A stretch of DNA of 52,680 bases from Rhizorhapis suberifaciens. Lineage in GTDB: Bacteria; Pseudomonadota; Alphaproteobacteria; Sphingomonadales; Sphingomonadaceae. The notes beneath the pieces are model-generated. The model was not told where the DNA came from. It searched no databases and was given only the letters and a program-made list of their open reading frames with translations. Position 1 is the stretch's first letter; every line of letters begins with the position of its first letter. Below are positions 16,021-25,059 of the stretch, in pieces. A program made the position numbers and the translations under genes. The DNA lies in contig NZ_JACHOV010000014.1 in NCBI RefSeq assembly GCF_014200045.1, forward strand, positions 1 through 52,680, in the 5' to 3' direction.

Positions 16021-18810
16021 TCAGAGATCCAAGCGGGTCTGACGATCCCCACCCACGTCGTGTATTGCCGCGGCCTGGCGAGTCAGCTCAGTCCAGACAG
16101 CGATGAGTGCATTGTAAGAAGTGGCTTCCTTGGCGTCAGAACGCTTTTCACAGATGCCGTACAAGCAATACGCCAGATCCTTAACGGCCTCTGCCATCTC
16201 CGATCCGAGCTTCTTCAACAGCAACGCTGCGCTTGCCTCGCCTTCGTTTTCGAGTACGCGAACCAAGTGCTGGCAGGCCTCCCAGACCGTCAGATGACCG
16301 TCTGCTGCAGGGTCCCAAGTTTCGTCTAGTTCATCGCGCGCGAGGATGCGAACCTTGCCAGCTTGGCCTTCGACAATCCCCGCATGGCGGACACTTTCGA
16401 CAGACACGCCACGGGCTTGAGCAATAGAGTTGGCGGTGCCGTAGTCACCTGCCTTCAAACCGTTCTGCTCGAACCATGTGATTGCGAAGCGAGTGTCGGG
16501 ATCAAATTCACCTTGAATACCGCCAAGGTATTCATCGAGCTCACGGTTAATAAGCTGCAAGGCCGCTTTGACGGTCATCGGTGTATCGTCCGATTCCAGA
16601 ACGGCGCCATAGCGGGAGAAGATACCCATACCGGGGCCGATCGCCGACTGCGGCATGTCCGCAGGTGCGATGCTCACAGATTGTAATTCCGATATTGCGG
16701 GCGGCAGCTCCCTCTTTAGCGCGCGGATGAATTCGGCTCGCGTGATCGCCTCCGCAGCGATATCTCTCTTACGGCAGACCAGCACTACCGAGTTAGCGAG
16801 GGCGTTGGTCCCGACGGCTATCATGCGCCCCGGTTTCTCGGTGCGAAGCGGCCATGTTCCAACCACTGCGTATCCCGCCTCAACGATAGACTGAATGAAC
16901 GTGGCCCAACCAGTCGAGCTGATGCCTTCCTGCTCTACCTCACTTTGTTTGAAGGCATAATAGATGGTCGTAGGGAAATCAGCCGACGTGTGCTGAGCCA
17001 TAGTGGTGATGGCCCGCCGCATTCCCTCTAAAAAGAACGCGTCAGCGGCCTCGCGACCCCCATGACGATACGGCGTAGCTACAAGCTCATCAGCTTTTGG
17101 TGTAACAAGAAGCCCGAAAAGGTCCGGATACACTTCCTTCAGGGAAGGCTTCATCCAACAAAAAAAGAAGTCCGACAGGTCCGCATACGCGATATTATCG
17201 TAGTAGGGCGGATCGGTGGAGACTACTGTTCCAGGATTGTAAGACAAGCTCTGTGCATCTGCCTGTATAACTGACGCTCTCTCCACTCCTGCACCTATGG
17301 CCTCAAAGCCTTTCACCATACGGCTGAAGAGGCTGTGATAGCTGCCGCTTGAAGTGCTGAACACGTTCACTTCGGCGAAATCCCACGTCATCGGGATAGC
17401 CTGTCGGGCGAAGGTCGAGCGCATCTGTTGATTAGGCGCGTTCCATCCGCAGATTGTGGAGCAATGATTGGCAAGTTGGCCGGTAAGGAAGCCTAGGTAA
17501 ACAGCAACCGCCTCCGCATATGCTTTGGCGCCTTTACCGCTGTCGGCGAGACGCACTTGGTCATCAGGCATTCCCGACGCCAAGGCATCCTTCTCAATAA
17601 TCGCCCGTAGATCATGAACCAGATCACTAAAGGTCGTCAGCGCCACAAGTTGGCGATCGGTAAACAGATCGCCGAATGTTGTTAGACCATAATCCACCGT
17701 CCAAAAATTCCGTGGATCATTAGGAAGACTGGTTGTGGGCTTCCACTCGGGTTTGCCCGCAAAGGCGGCATTTTCCTGCTCAGGCGTTGGCGCTGCATAA
17801 GCGCGACCATTTCGACCTTCCGCGACAATCGCCATCAGCACCTGACCCATTCGGCCAGCACGTCCCATGCTTTTCACATAATCGGGCGTGATGGCTGTAT
17901 CGGAGAGCAAGCAACGGAAATTGGCGCCACGTCCCGCCTTCGTACCCTCCTTAGCCTTGGCCCATTCCGCCTTGGTTCCTCCTTGCCGGATCTCATAGGA
18001 GATGGTCGCCGACCCCTTATCTACAACAGGCTGAATCCAGACCTCCTTGCCGGGCTTCGCGCTTAGGAGAAACGAAGAGGCAATAGGAACCTGGGCGCCG
18101 GAGAAAGCGGGGTCAGGACTTGGGACAGTTCGGGACCATATCCAAGCGATCGGAACGGCCTCGCCACCCCCATATTCAGCCGGCAACGCGACGTTGGGAT
18201 AGAGATGCCCGATGCGTTGCAAAGCAAGGTCCCGCAGCCGCTCACCGTAGTACCGCACGTCCTCCGCCAAGCCTTCAGAGTTGCGGTAATGGATGCGGTC
18301 ATGTGGTCCGGGATGGATCGGTCCGTTACCCTGATAGAGCGAGGGCAGCTCAACTAGCGCCTTCCCGATCATCACGGCGACTGGATTGAGATCAGAACCT
18401 TGTGCCGGGAGACCGAGCCGTTGCGCCTCGAGCGTGATCGAGCCGCCCCCAGAGAAAGGATCGTAAATTTGCGGGAGGTTGCCGCCACAGCTCCGCCGAA
18501 TCTCTATCCTGGCTCGTTCAAGCACTTCTTCGTTGGCCGAGTTTTCCCATACAACGAGATCCTCCATGATCCCGAATAGCCGTGCGCGCTCCGCGTCGAC
18601 CGCGGTTTCCGTCGTAAAAACCTCAGGGTGGCTCGACGGATCGTCGACCAACTGTGCGAACAGCACCGCCCGACAAGCCGCCAGGGGGCGCCGCGCCCAC
18701 CACAGGTGCAATGTGGAGGGATGGCCGTGGCGTATCGATTTTTCGCGAGCCGACGCAGCATTGATCGCTTCGAGAGGCAGCGCCACTTCGATCAGCTTCT
18801 TCACGCTCAA
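16021..18810 (-). CDS. DUF1156 adenine-specific DNA methyltransferase (Hma-type methylase)
   Basis: A 929-residue COG1743-type methylase. The N-terminal DUF1156 region has SIRHGHPSTLHLWWARRPLA; motif I is DPFSGGGS (117-124) and catalytic motif IV is DPPYYD (533-538), so N6-adenine methylation is expected. Where some relatives have paired cysteines after RTVP, this one reads SPDPAF, so that zinc site is absent. The start is a TTG at 18810 overlapping the stop of the upstream gene (TTGA), with GGAG about nine bases before it; this is the start that fits the conserved N-terminus. It presumably marks self DNA or acts directly in the defence reaction. Target sequence unknown. Confidence 0.9.
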   Translation of the reverse strand: MSVKKLIEVALPLEAINAASAREKSIRHGHPSTLHLWWARRPLAACRAVLFAQLVDDPSSHPEVFTTETAVDAERARLFGIMEDLVVWENSANEEVLERARIEIRRSCGGNLPQIYDPFSGGGSITLEAQRLGLPAQGSDLNPVAVMIGKALVELPSLYQGNGPIHPGPHDRIHYRNSEGLAEDVRYYGERLRDLALQRIGHLYPNVALPAEYGGGEAVPIAWIWSRTVPSPDPAFSGAQVPIASSFLLSAKPGKEVWIQPVVDKGSATISYEIRQGGTKAEWAKAKEGTKAGRGANFRCLLSDTAITPDYVKSMGRAGRMGQVLMAIVAEGRNGRAYAAPTPEQENAAFAGKPEWKPTTSLPNDPRNFWTVDYGLTTFGDLFTDRQLVALTTFSDLVHDLRAIIEKDALASGMPDDQVRLADSGKGAKAYAEAVAVYLGFLTGQLANHCSTICGWNAPNQQMRSTFARQAIPMTWDFAEVNVFSTSSGSYHSLFSRMVKGFEAIGAGVERASVIQADAQSLSYNPGTVVSTDPPYYDNIAYADLSDFFFCWMKPSLKEVYPDLFGLLVTPKADELVATPYRHGGREAADAFFLEGMRRAITTMAQHTSADFPTTIYYAFKQSEVEQEGISSTGWATFIQSIVEAGYAVVGTWPLRTEKPGRMIAVGTNALANSVVLVCRKRDIAAEAITRAEFIRALKRELPPAISELQSVSIAPADMPQSAIGPGMGIFSRYGAVLESDDTPMTVKAALQLINRELDEYLGGIQGEFDPDTRFAITWFEQNGLKAGDYGTANSIAQARGVSVESVRHAGIVEGQAGKVRILARDELDETWDPAADGHLTVWEACQHLVRVLENEGEASAALLLKKLGSEMAEAVKDLAYCLYGICEKRSDAKEATSYNALIAVWTELTRQAAAIHDVGGDRQTRLDL

Positions 18811-19253
18811 CGCCCCATCTCCATCAACATCTCCTCATCCTCCGCACTAATATTTTGGAAGTTTTGAGGGGGCGAGAAGACCATCCTACTTGAAATCTCA
18901 TCCGCCTGAACAGGTTTATCAAAAAATATGAAATCTTCCATGTGAATGGCACCAACTGAATCTCTATCAGCGAGATATTTAGCTAGTTCGTCTTCGGAAA
19001 TGCAGCCCCTAGGCGCAAGAGAAAGAGCTTGGTCCGCACTCACACGTTCAATTTTCGATATCTTCGCACTCCCAACAACTGCCATGACCGGTGCCCCAAT
19101 GTAGAAATAGACCCGAACAGGCGATTTTGATGGAAAGCGCTTTCTGAAGAAGACGTGGACCTTTCCCGATCGCAGTGGAGCTTCCCACTTATTAAAAAAG
19201 GAATACACGACGGAATGCCCGCGCTGCTTCTGGGCTACGTTTTCTTCACTCAT
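18807..19253 (-). CDS. ASCH/PUA-like domain protein inside the defence operon
   Basis: A 148-residue protein, overlapping the helicase gene (ATGA) and the methylase gene (TTGA), so it is firmly part of the operon. The pattern SGKVHVFFRKRFP, VRVYFYIGAPVMAVVG, then SEDELAKYLADRD resembles ASCH-type PUA-like domains, which bind RNA or modified nucleobases and in some members hydrolyse them. About 40 C-terminal residues lie outside the domain. Its base composition is noticeably more AT-rich than its neighbours, suggesting separate acquisition. A role as reader of methylated or otherwise modified DNA is attractive but inferred. Confidence 0.7.
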   Translation of the reverse strand: MSEENVAQKQRGHSVVYSFFNKWEAPLRSGKVHVFFRKRFPSKSPVRVYFYIGAPVMAVVGSAKISKIERVSADQALSLAPRGCISEDELAKYLADRDSVGAIHMEDFIFFDKPVQADEISSRMVFSPPQNFQNISAEDEEMLMEMGR

Positions 19254-22200
19254 GCGGGTATTCCTGATCGGGCGAGCAACTTTGCTAGGTTGAACTGTAC
19301 GGCGGTTGTTTCAAACGATGGCTCATGATCCGATAAGGGGCCATGCAGATAGCGAGGTGTCGTCGCACTCCCTTGCTCGACCTGCACAATGGCGAGGATA
19401 TATTTGTCCGGCTCGTGCAGCGAGGTGATGATCTCCTGTCGGGTAATCATCACGCTGTCGGCGCCGTCGGCACGGCCTTTCACCTCAATGAAACGTAGAT
19501 GCTTCGTCGCCGGATCGTACGACATAATGTCATAGCCCACCTTCTGCGCCGATACGTCGGTGGGGACATTCCCAAGGTTCCGCTCAGTCGCGATCACGGC
19601 ATCCATAGCAGCCAGCTCGATAGCGCGCCGCGCAGCGGCATCGGCCGCGAAACCTTGCGGTGCCCCGCCCAACGGGCCTGCGCCTGACGATGCCTGAGAG
19701 TCCAACAGGCCGCGAGGGATCACGACCATACCACCGCGCACTCGCGGCGGTTGCGATGAGATGAAGCGTTCCTGCTCCAACTGCCCCATGCGGCGCTTTT
19801 GTCGCTCGGCTAGGTCCTCGGCGCGACGCTGGGCATTCTGCCAGTTTAGGCGCGTTCTCTTACCAGCTTTCTCCTCCTCCTTCAGCTCGAAGGCGCGAGA
19901 ATCCCAGTAGTTAATCTCCTTCTTGAGACGCGCTCGGACTTCATGCTCGACCTTCTCGATCTCAGGAAGACGTCGACCGCGGACCTCGGCGATATGCGCC
20001 TGCGCCAGCTCCACAGTCGCGAACTGGACAGCCGCTTTCTCAAGCTCCGTCGTCAGCCAATCCTCCTCCAAGAATGGGCGAACGCTGGCGATTTCGTCAG
20101 GTGTGGCGGGCCGCAGATTGAGATGTGGGGCGATGCCCGCGTTCACGGCGCGACCCGTCTTGTCGATCGCGGCGAACTGGAGGCGTTCGGATACGACGTG
20201 CGGTTTGCCGGCGCTGTTTGTCCTGCCATCCTGAATGCTGTGCTCGAGGAGGAACACGGCCGACAACGCAGTGCCGGAATCCAGATCGTCGACCAAGATC
20301 GCTCCCTGGCGCATAATCTGCTCATATTGCTCGCGAACGACGCTGATTACGGCCTCCAGCAAAGGATGCCCCGGGCATACGAAAGTCGCGACGGGCTGCT
20401 GGTTGATCTGGTTCTTCTCGAAGCAAATCCGCTCATATTTTTTCTGGATCGGAGCGCCTGTGCCGATCTGACGATCGCGCTCGCGGATGCGAACCGGCAC
20501 GTGAGTGATTTCCCAGCGGCCTTCTTCGCGTCGCTTCATGCGGCCACCAAGGTGCTGAAACGCCTCGACGAAGAAGCTCTGGACGTGGTGCGGCTGAAGG
20601 CGCTGCGCCTCAGCGCGCTCCATCTCTAGGCGAAGCTCCTGCACCTTCGCCTCGGGCATCGTGTCGTTGGTGAGCGCCCGCCGTTGCAGCAACTCCAGTA
20701 GGTGACCCTGATCGACGGCGCCATCGACTTGCCGGAAGAGGCGCGCTTTGACATCCTCTTGTTCGCCATACTGGATCGCCTGAAACAGGAGGTCCTTCAG
20801 CGCCGTGCCTTCAAAAAGCTCACCAAGAACGTCATAGACGCGGCCACCCAACGCCTCGCGCGCGGCCTCAAGCTTCTCGAGCAATCGCGCATAGACCTCG
20901 CCTTCCCGAGTGTCCGCCGCGACGATGTTCCACAGATGGCAGACTTCAGTCTGACCGATCCGATGGATGCGCCCAAACCGTTGCTCGATCTTGTTCGGAT
21001 TCCATGGCAGGTCATAGTTGACCATCAGGTGGCCGCGCTGAAGGTTCACACCCTCGCCGGCGGCATCATTCGCGATCAGCACCAGCATGTCGCGGTCCTG
21101 CATGAAGCGTTCTACGACCTTGCGTCGTTCTTCCCGCGATACGCCGCCGTGGATCACGTCAACCGCATCAGGGTTACCGATCCGGGCTCGAACTTTGTCG
21201 ACGAGGTAGTGCAGCGTGTCCTTCGGCTCTGTGAAGATGATCAACTTCCGCCGATTGCCATCGGCATCGACCATCAGATCATCATCCAGAATGCTGTTGA
21301 GCTGGGACCACTTGGCATCGAGGCCGGACCGCAGGACGCCCAGCGCCATCGTCTCAAGGCCCTTGAGAGTTTCCACTTCTAGGGCGAGCTGCTCGACCGT
21401 TTCGGCGGTCGTGGCTCCGGTAGCAATCAAATCCTCAAGATCGTCAATTTCGTCCTGGCCGTACTCGTCCATGTTCCTGAGCACGTCGGCGTTGACGTCC
21501 GGCGCAGCAAATCCGACCCTACGGCCCGCTGTTGCCAACCGTGCTTCGCCCAACTCATTCTCCAAGCGCTCGCGGCGTCGCTTCAAAGATTGGTAGATCG
21601 CTGCCGGAGACGAGGCGAGACGACGCTGCAGGATCTGTAGCGCGAAGCCGACATTGTTGCGCTTCTTGCCATCCCCTTCTGCGAACCGCTGGACGCGGTT
21701 CATCTCCGTGCGAACATACTCGCTGACAGCGGTGTAGAGTGCCGCTTCCAGTTCGGAGAGCTGATATTTGACGGTGTAGGCGCGACGCTCAGGGAACAGC
21801 GGCCGCCCGTCGAAGCGAAGCAACTCCTCTTTGGTGAGGCGGCGCATCATGTCCGCGGTGTCGGCATAATGCACGCCGTCGCGGAAGCGGCCCTCGAAGC
21901 GATCGCCGTCGAGAAGCGCCATAAAAAGCTGGAAGTCCTCCTCCTTGCCGTTGTGCGGCGTGGCCGACATCAGCAGGAGGTGACGGCAGGCTTCACCGAG
22001 CTTCTGCCCCACCTGATAGCGCTTCGTATATTTGACGTCCCCGCCGAAGTAGGTTGCCGACATGCGATGCGCTTCATCGCAGATGATCAGGTCCCATTCC
22101 CGCGCGCTCGACAGCTTGCTCTGCAGATCCTCGTTCCGGGCCAGAACATCGAGCCGAACGATGAGCCGATGGCGGTCCTCAAATGGGTTCCCCGATCGCG

Positions 22201-22768
22201 ACGTCTCGATCATGTCGCGGGTCAGAATGTCGAACTCGAGATTGAACTTCTGGCCCAACTCATCCTGCCATTGCTCGACCAGGCTGCCCGGTGCCACAAT
22301 GAGGCAGCGTTCAAGGTCGCTGCGAGCGATCAACTCTTTGATCAAGAGGCCAGCCATAATCGTCTTGCCGGCGCCGGGATCATCGGCAAGCAAGAAGCGA
22401 AGCGGCTGACGTGGCAGCATCTCACCATAGACTGCCGAGATCTGATGCGGCAGCGGATCGACCAAGCTGGTATGGATCGCCAGATATGGATCGAAATAGT
22501 GGGCAAGCTTGATCCGATTTGCCTCGGTCACAAGGCGGAGCAGCGCGCCATCACCGTCAAATGACCAAGGCCGACCGTTTTCCTCGACATGGAGACGATG
22601 CTCGTCATCTCGATAAAGCACAGCTTCGGCGACGGCACCGTTCGTATCGCGAAAAACGACGTTGATCGCTTGATCGCCGATCCAGTCTACGGAAACGATC
22701 TGCGCTGCCTGCGACGAGGCAATACCGCGCACGGATGCACCGTTCCGAATCTCTTCGAGCTTAGCCAC
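19250..22768 (-). CDS. SNF2-family helicase with C-terminal DUF3883 nuclease-like domain (Hma-type helicase)
   Basis: A 1172-residue superfamily 2 protein. Walker A DDPGAGKT is at 129-136, DEAH at 231-234, SATPHNGKEED follows, and HRIGQTE marks motif VI near residue 640. After a long coiled-coil-rich middle, the C-terminus has a DUF3883 domain with GYDIMSYD and then EVKGR at 1095-1099; D...ExK is the PD-(D/E)xK pattern, so it may cut DNA or have lost that activity. The GTG start at 22768 has AGGGGG upstream and lies 30 bp after the WYL gene. As the motor of the operon it probably translocates on duplex DNA and recruits the methylase and ATPase. Confidence 0.9.
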   Translation of the reverse strand: MAKLEEIRNGASVRGIASSQAAQIVSVDWIGDQAINVVFRDTNGAVAEAVLYRDDEHRLHVEENGRPWSFDGDGALLRLVTEANRIKLAHYFDPYLAIHTSLVDPLPHQISAVYGEMLPRQPLRFLLADDPGAGKTIMAGLLIKELIARSDLERCLIVAPGSLVEQWQDELGQKFNLEFDILTRDMIETSRSGNPFEDRHRLIVRLDVLARNEDLQSKLSSAREWDLIICDEAHRMSATYFGGDVKYTKRYQVGQKLGEACRHLLLMSATPHNGKEEDFQLFMALLDGDRFEGRFRDGVHYADTADMMRRLTKEELLRFDGRPLFPERRAYTVKYQLSELEAALYTAVSEYVRTEMNRVQRFAEGDGKKRNNVGFALQILQRRLASSPAAIYQSLKRRRERLENELGEARLATAGRRVGFAAPDVNADVLRNMDEYGQDEIDDLEDLIATGATTAETVEQLALEVETLKGLETMALGVLRSGLDAKWSQLNSILDDDLMVDADGNRRKLIIFTEPKDTLHYLVDKVRARIGNPDAVDVIHGGVSREERRKVVERFMQDRDMLVLIANDAAGEGVNLQRGHLMVNYDLPWNPNKIEQRFGRIHRIGQTEVCHLWNIVAADTREGEVYARLLEKLEAAREALGGRVYDVLGELFEGTALKDLLFQAIQYGEQEDVKARLFRQVDGAVDQGHLLELLQRRALTNDTMPEAKVQELRLEMERAEAQRLQPHHVQSFFVEAFQHLGGRMKRREEGRWEITHVPVRIRERDRQIGTGAPIQKKYERICFEKNQINQQPVATFVCPGHPLLEAVISVVREQYEQIMRQGAILVDDLDSGTALSAVFLLEHSIQDGRTNSAGKPHVVSERLQFAAIDKTGRAVNAGIAPHLNLRPATPDEIASVRPFLEEDWLTTELEKAAVQFATVELAQAHIAEVRGRRLPEIEKVEHEVRARLKKEINYWDSRAFELKEEEKAGKRTRLNWQNAQRRAEDLAERQKRRMGQLEQERFISSQPPRVRGGMVVIPRGLLDSQASSGAGPLGGAPQGFAADAAARRAIELAAMDAVIATERNLGNVPTDVSAQKVGYDIMSYDPATKHLRFIEVKGRADGADSVMITRQEIITSLHEPDKYILAIVQVEQGSATTPRYLHGPLSDHEPSFETTAVQFNLAKLLARSGIPA

Positions 22769-22798
22769 CCCAACCCCCTGCCGACTCTGTGAACCTCC

Positions 22799-23683
22799 TC
22801 ACGCTGCGTACTCCGCTTTTTGCAACGCAGCGTCGGTTTCATTCCCATTGATGACAACGATGTGCTGACTTCGCGCGGGACGCTTCGTCGCGTCGCCGAG
22901 CAATCCCAACCGCTTCAGAACATAGAACAGCATGGCGTAGCGCACCGTTAGGACGGCAGACCCGCGTTCCATGCTGTAATCCTTAGCAACGACCGCTTTT
23001 TGGCTGACAGTTAGGTCGGGATGCGGCCCGATCTCCACGCCAAAACGCTCCTGCCACAGCACGTCTTCAAGTGGGTCAAAGCCACCTTCCCCCATGTCAC
23101 CTACATCCAGTATTCGCGGCAGAAGGAAGTCTTTGAATCTGTTGGTCACGTGGCAATACGCCCGAACGTGCCACCGAAAGCCGTCATAACCGAAGGCATG
23201 GGGAGTGACGCGTCGCCAAGCTGGATCGGGCCACTCCTTGCTCATCGACTGATAATGAACATCGATCGACTTATTATCACGGACAGCGCTCAGGACCGCT
23301 CTAAGCACATTTGGATCAATGTCTCTGCGCGGCGTGAGGGCAACATCGGTATCGGGAACCTGCGTAATCCAAGAGGCCGATACATCAACCAAGCCCTCGG
23401 CTACTGATCGCAGGCGAGAGAGATAGCTGCTGGGATCAGGCGTGAGGAACCGCGGTACAAACTTTTCGCTTGCGACATAGCGCTTAGCGCTCTTGTCATA
23501 GAGGGCATTATGTGGCGCATGTTCCTGATAGAGCGTCAGATCTTTAGAGGCTTGCGGAACGGACACATCGAACATGTTGATGATGTCAGATCGGTTGACG
23601 CCCCCTTCCCAAAAAAGGCGAAACTCGATGAACTCAAGGCGTCGTTCGACGCCCCACTTCAACACGGTCCCTCCTTCAATCAT
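22799..23683 (-). CDS. WYL-domain transcriptional regulator of the defence operon
   Basis: A 294-residue regulator. The N-terminus is helix-turn-helix-like (RLEFIEFRLFWEGG, then SDIINMFDVSVPQASKDL). The central region IDVHYQSMS, TPHAFGYDG and WHVRAYC is a WYL domain, which senses nucleic acid or nucleotide ligands in related proteins. The ATG at 23683 is chosen because AGGAGG lies about five bases upstream; an upstream GTG would extend it by seven residues. WYL regulators of the BrxR type commonly lead and repress phage-defence operons, and this gene heads the five-gene operon, 30 bp before the helicase. Confidence 0.88.
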   Translation of the reverse strand: MIEGGTVLKWGVERRLEFIEFRLFWEGGVNRSDIINMFDVSVPQASKDLTLYQEHAPHNALYDKSAKRYVASEKFVPRFLTPDPSSYLSRLRSVAEGLVDVSASWITQVPDTDVALTPRRDIDPNVLRAVLSAVRDNKSIDVHYQSMSKEWPDPAWRRVTPHAFGYDGFRWHVRAYCHVTNRFKDFLLPRILDVGDMGEGGFDPLEDVLWQERFGVEIGPHPDLTVSQKAVVAKDYSMERGSAVLTVRYAMLFYVLKRLGLLGDATKRPARSQHIVVINGNETDAALQKAEYAA

Positions 23684-23741
23684 GGCCCCTCCTGATCGCC
23701 CCACTAGAAAATAGATGGAAACACATTAGCGACACAGATAG

Positions 23742-23771
23742 TTTTTAGACGGATAGGCAAATTGATGTCAA
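23742..23771 (-). promoter_or_regulatory. Probable promoter of the defence operon
   Basis: On the minus strand a perfect TTGACA (23766-23771) is followed after 18 bp by TAAAAA (23742-23747), 59 bp before the WYL start. The -35 match is exact and the -10 is a 4/6 match. The region is AT-rich against the surroundings, consistent with a regulated promoter. Confidence 0.5.
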
Positions 23772-23795
23772 GCGGTCTGGGTGCGTTTGTCAGCG

Positions 23796-25058
23796 TTATC
23801 GAGCGACTGGGATCTCGGTGATCCTCGTCGTCCAAGCTGGGCTTTTCTGGCTGCGCTTGGTGTCGAAAGCCTTTGCGCCGTGGCCTTGGGCCGCGAGCGT
23901 GATGGTGTTTCGGCCGAACCGACTATTCAAACCGTCCATGGCGGCCAGCAATGCCGGGGCGCGAGGATCGGGCGCAGCGAACAGGTCGGCCTGGCCAGCA
24001 CCTGCCGGGGTCAGATCGTCCAATAGCACGCCGCATTTCGTATAAACGCCTCCCGGCTGAAACATGGCCTCCGTCATTTGCCCGACGATCCGCAAAATTA
24101 TGCGGGGGTCGTTGGTTGGTGGCGACAGACGCGCCGATCGCGAAGCGGACGGCGGGTTCGGCCGATAACGTGAGCCGTGAGCGAAGGCGATCAGTCGGCT
24201 CGCGACGAGGCCTTGGGCGCGTATCTTCTCGGCGGCGCGCGCAGCGCGCCGCGCCATCGCCTCGCGCAGCTCGTCCAGAGTTTTGACCGGCTCTCCGAAT
24301 TGGCGAGTGACGGCGGTTGCCTTCAGGGCGTCGGGCTCAACCTTGAAGTCCGCGCACTCGATCCCCCCCAGCTCGCGGACGAGACGTTCCAGCACAACCG
24401 TTCCCACGTCGCGCGCGACCGCCGGCGGCATCGCGGCCAGGTCGGCGGTTGTTCGGATGCCGAGAGGGCGAAGCCGCGCCTCGAGTGCGCTTCCAATCCC
24501 CCATACCTCCCCGATAGGCCATTTCTCAAACAGCCGCCGGCGTAGCTCGGCGTCGTGAAGATCCACCACGCCGCCCCAGACCTTTTCAGTTGCCTTGGCG
24601 AGCGCGTTAGCAACTTTCGATAAGGTGCGGGTCGGGCCAAGGCCGATCCGGATCGGGAGTCCAACCTGCCGCATCACGTCCTCGCGCAGCCTATGCGCCG
24701 CGTCCACGTCGCCAAGCCCGTTCGGCAAGGTCGGAGCGCGATAGAAACTCTCATCTATCGAGTAGATCTCGACGGTATCGCTATGCTCGGCAATGACGGC
24801 GTTGAACCGCCGATTTAGGTCGGCATAGAGTTCGTAATTGCTTGATCGAAGCTGGATGCCGTGCCGCTTGATCCGATCGCGAATTTTGAAAACTGGCTCG
24901 CCCATGCGGATATGAAGCGCCTTGGCTTCCTCGCTGCGGGCGACCGCGCAACCGTCATTGTTCGAGAGGACGATGACGGGGACACCGCGCAAGGTCGGAT
25001 CAAATAGCCGTTCTGCTGAGACGTAGAAGTTGGCGACGTCCGCGATCCCGTGCGTCAT
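23796..25058 (-). CDS. umuC: UmuC-like Y-family DNA polymerase
   Basis: A 420-residue translesion polymerase subunit. The first catalytic carboxylate lies in ADVANFYVSAERLFD and the second pair in IYSIDESF (usually SIDEA); the helix-hairpin-helix region (GIGSALEARLRPLGI) and little-finger domain are present, so it is full length. The ATG at 25058 is one base after the umuD stop, so the two are translated together. With cleaved UmuD it would form Pol V and copy damaged DNA. Plasmid umuDC genes raise damage tolerance and mutation. An exact SOS box precedes the pair. Confidence 0.93.
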   Translation of the reverse strand: MTHGIADVANFYVSAERLFDPTLRGVPVIVLSNNDGCAVARSEEAKALHIRMGEPVFKIRDRIKRHGIQLRSSNYELYADLNRRFNAVIAEHSDTVEIYSIDESFYRAPTLPNGLGDVDAAHRLREDVMRQVGLPIRIGLGPTRTLSKVANALAKATEKVWGGVVDLHDAELRRRLFEKWPIGEVWGIGSALEARLRPLGIRTTADLAAMPPAVARDVGTVVLERLVRELGGIECADFKVEPDALKATAVTRQFGEPVKTLDELREAMARRAARAAEKIRAQGLVASRLIAFAHGSRYRPNPPSASRSARLSPPTNDPRIILRIVGQMTEAMFQPGGVYTKCGVLLDDLTPAGAGQADLFAAPDPRAPALLAAMDGLNSRFGRNTITLAAQGHGAKAFDTKRSQKSPAWTTRITEIPVAR

Positions 25059-25059
25059 T

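Noticed and set aside
20702-21382. Long plus-strand frames within the helicase gene (up to about 230 codons)
   Set aside because: They are antisense shadows of a high-GC gene with an unambiguous protein on the other strand.
12710-23683. BREX or DISARM identity for the defence operon
   Set aside because: No PglZ, BrxL, BrxA/B or typical PglX for BREX; no DUF1998 (DrmB) or PLD protein (DrmC) for DISARM. DUF1156 plus DUF499 points to the Hma-type group.
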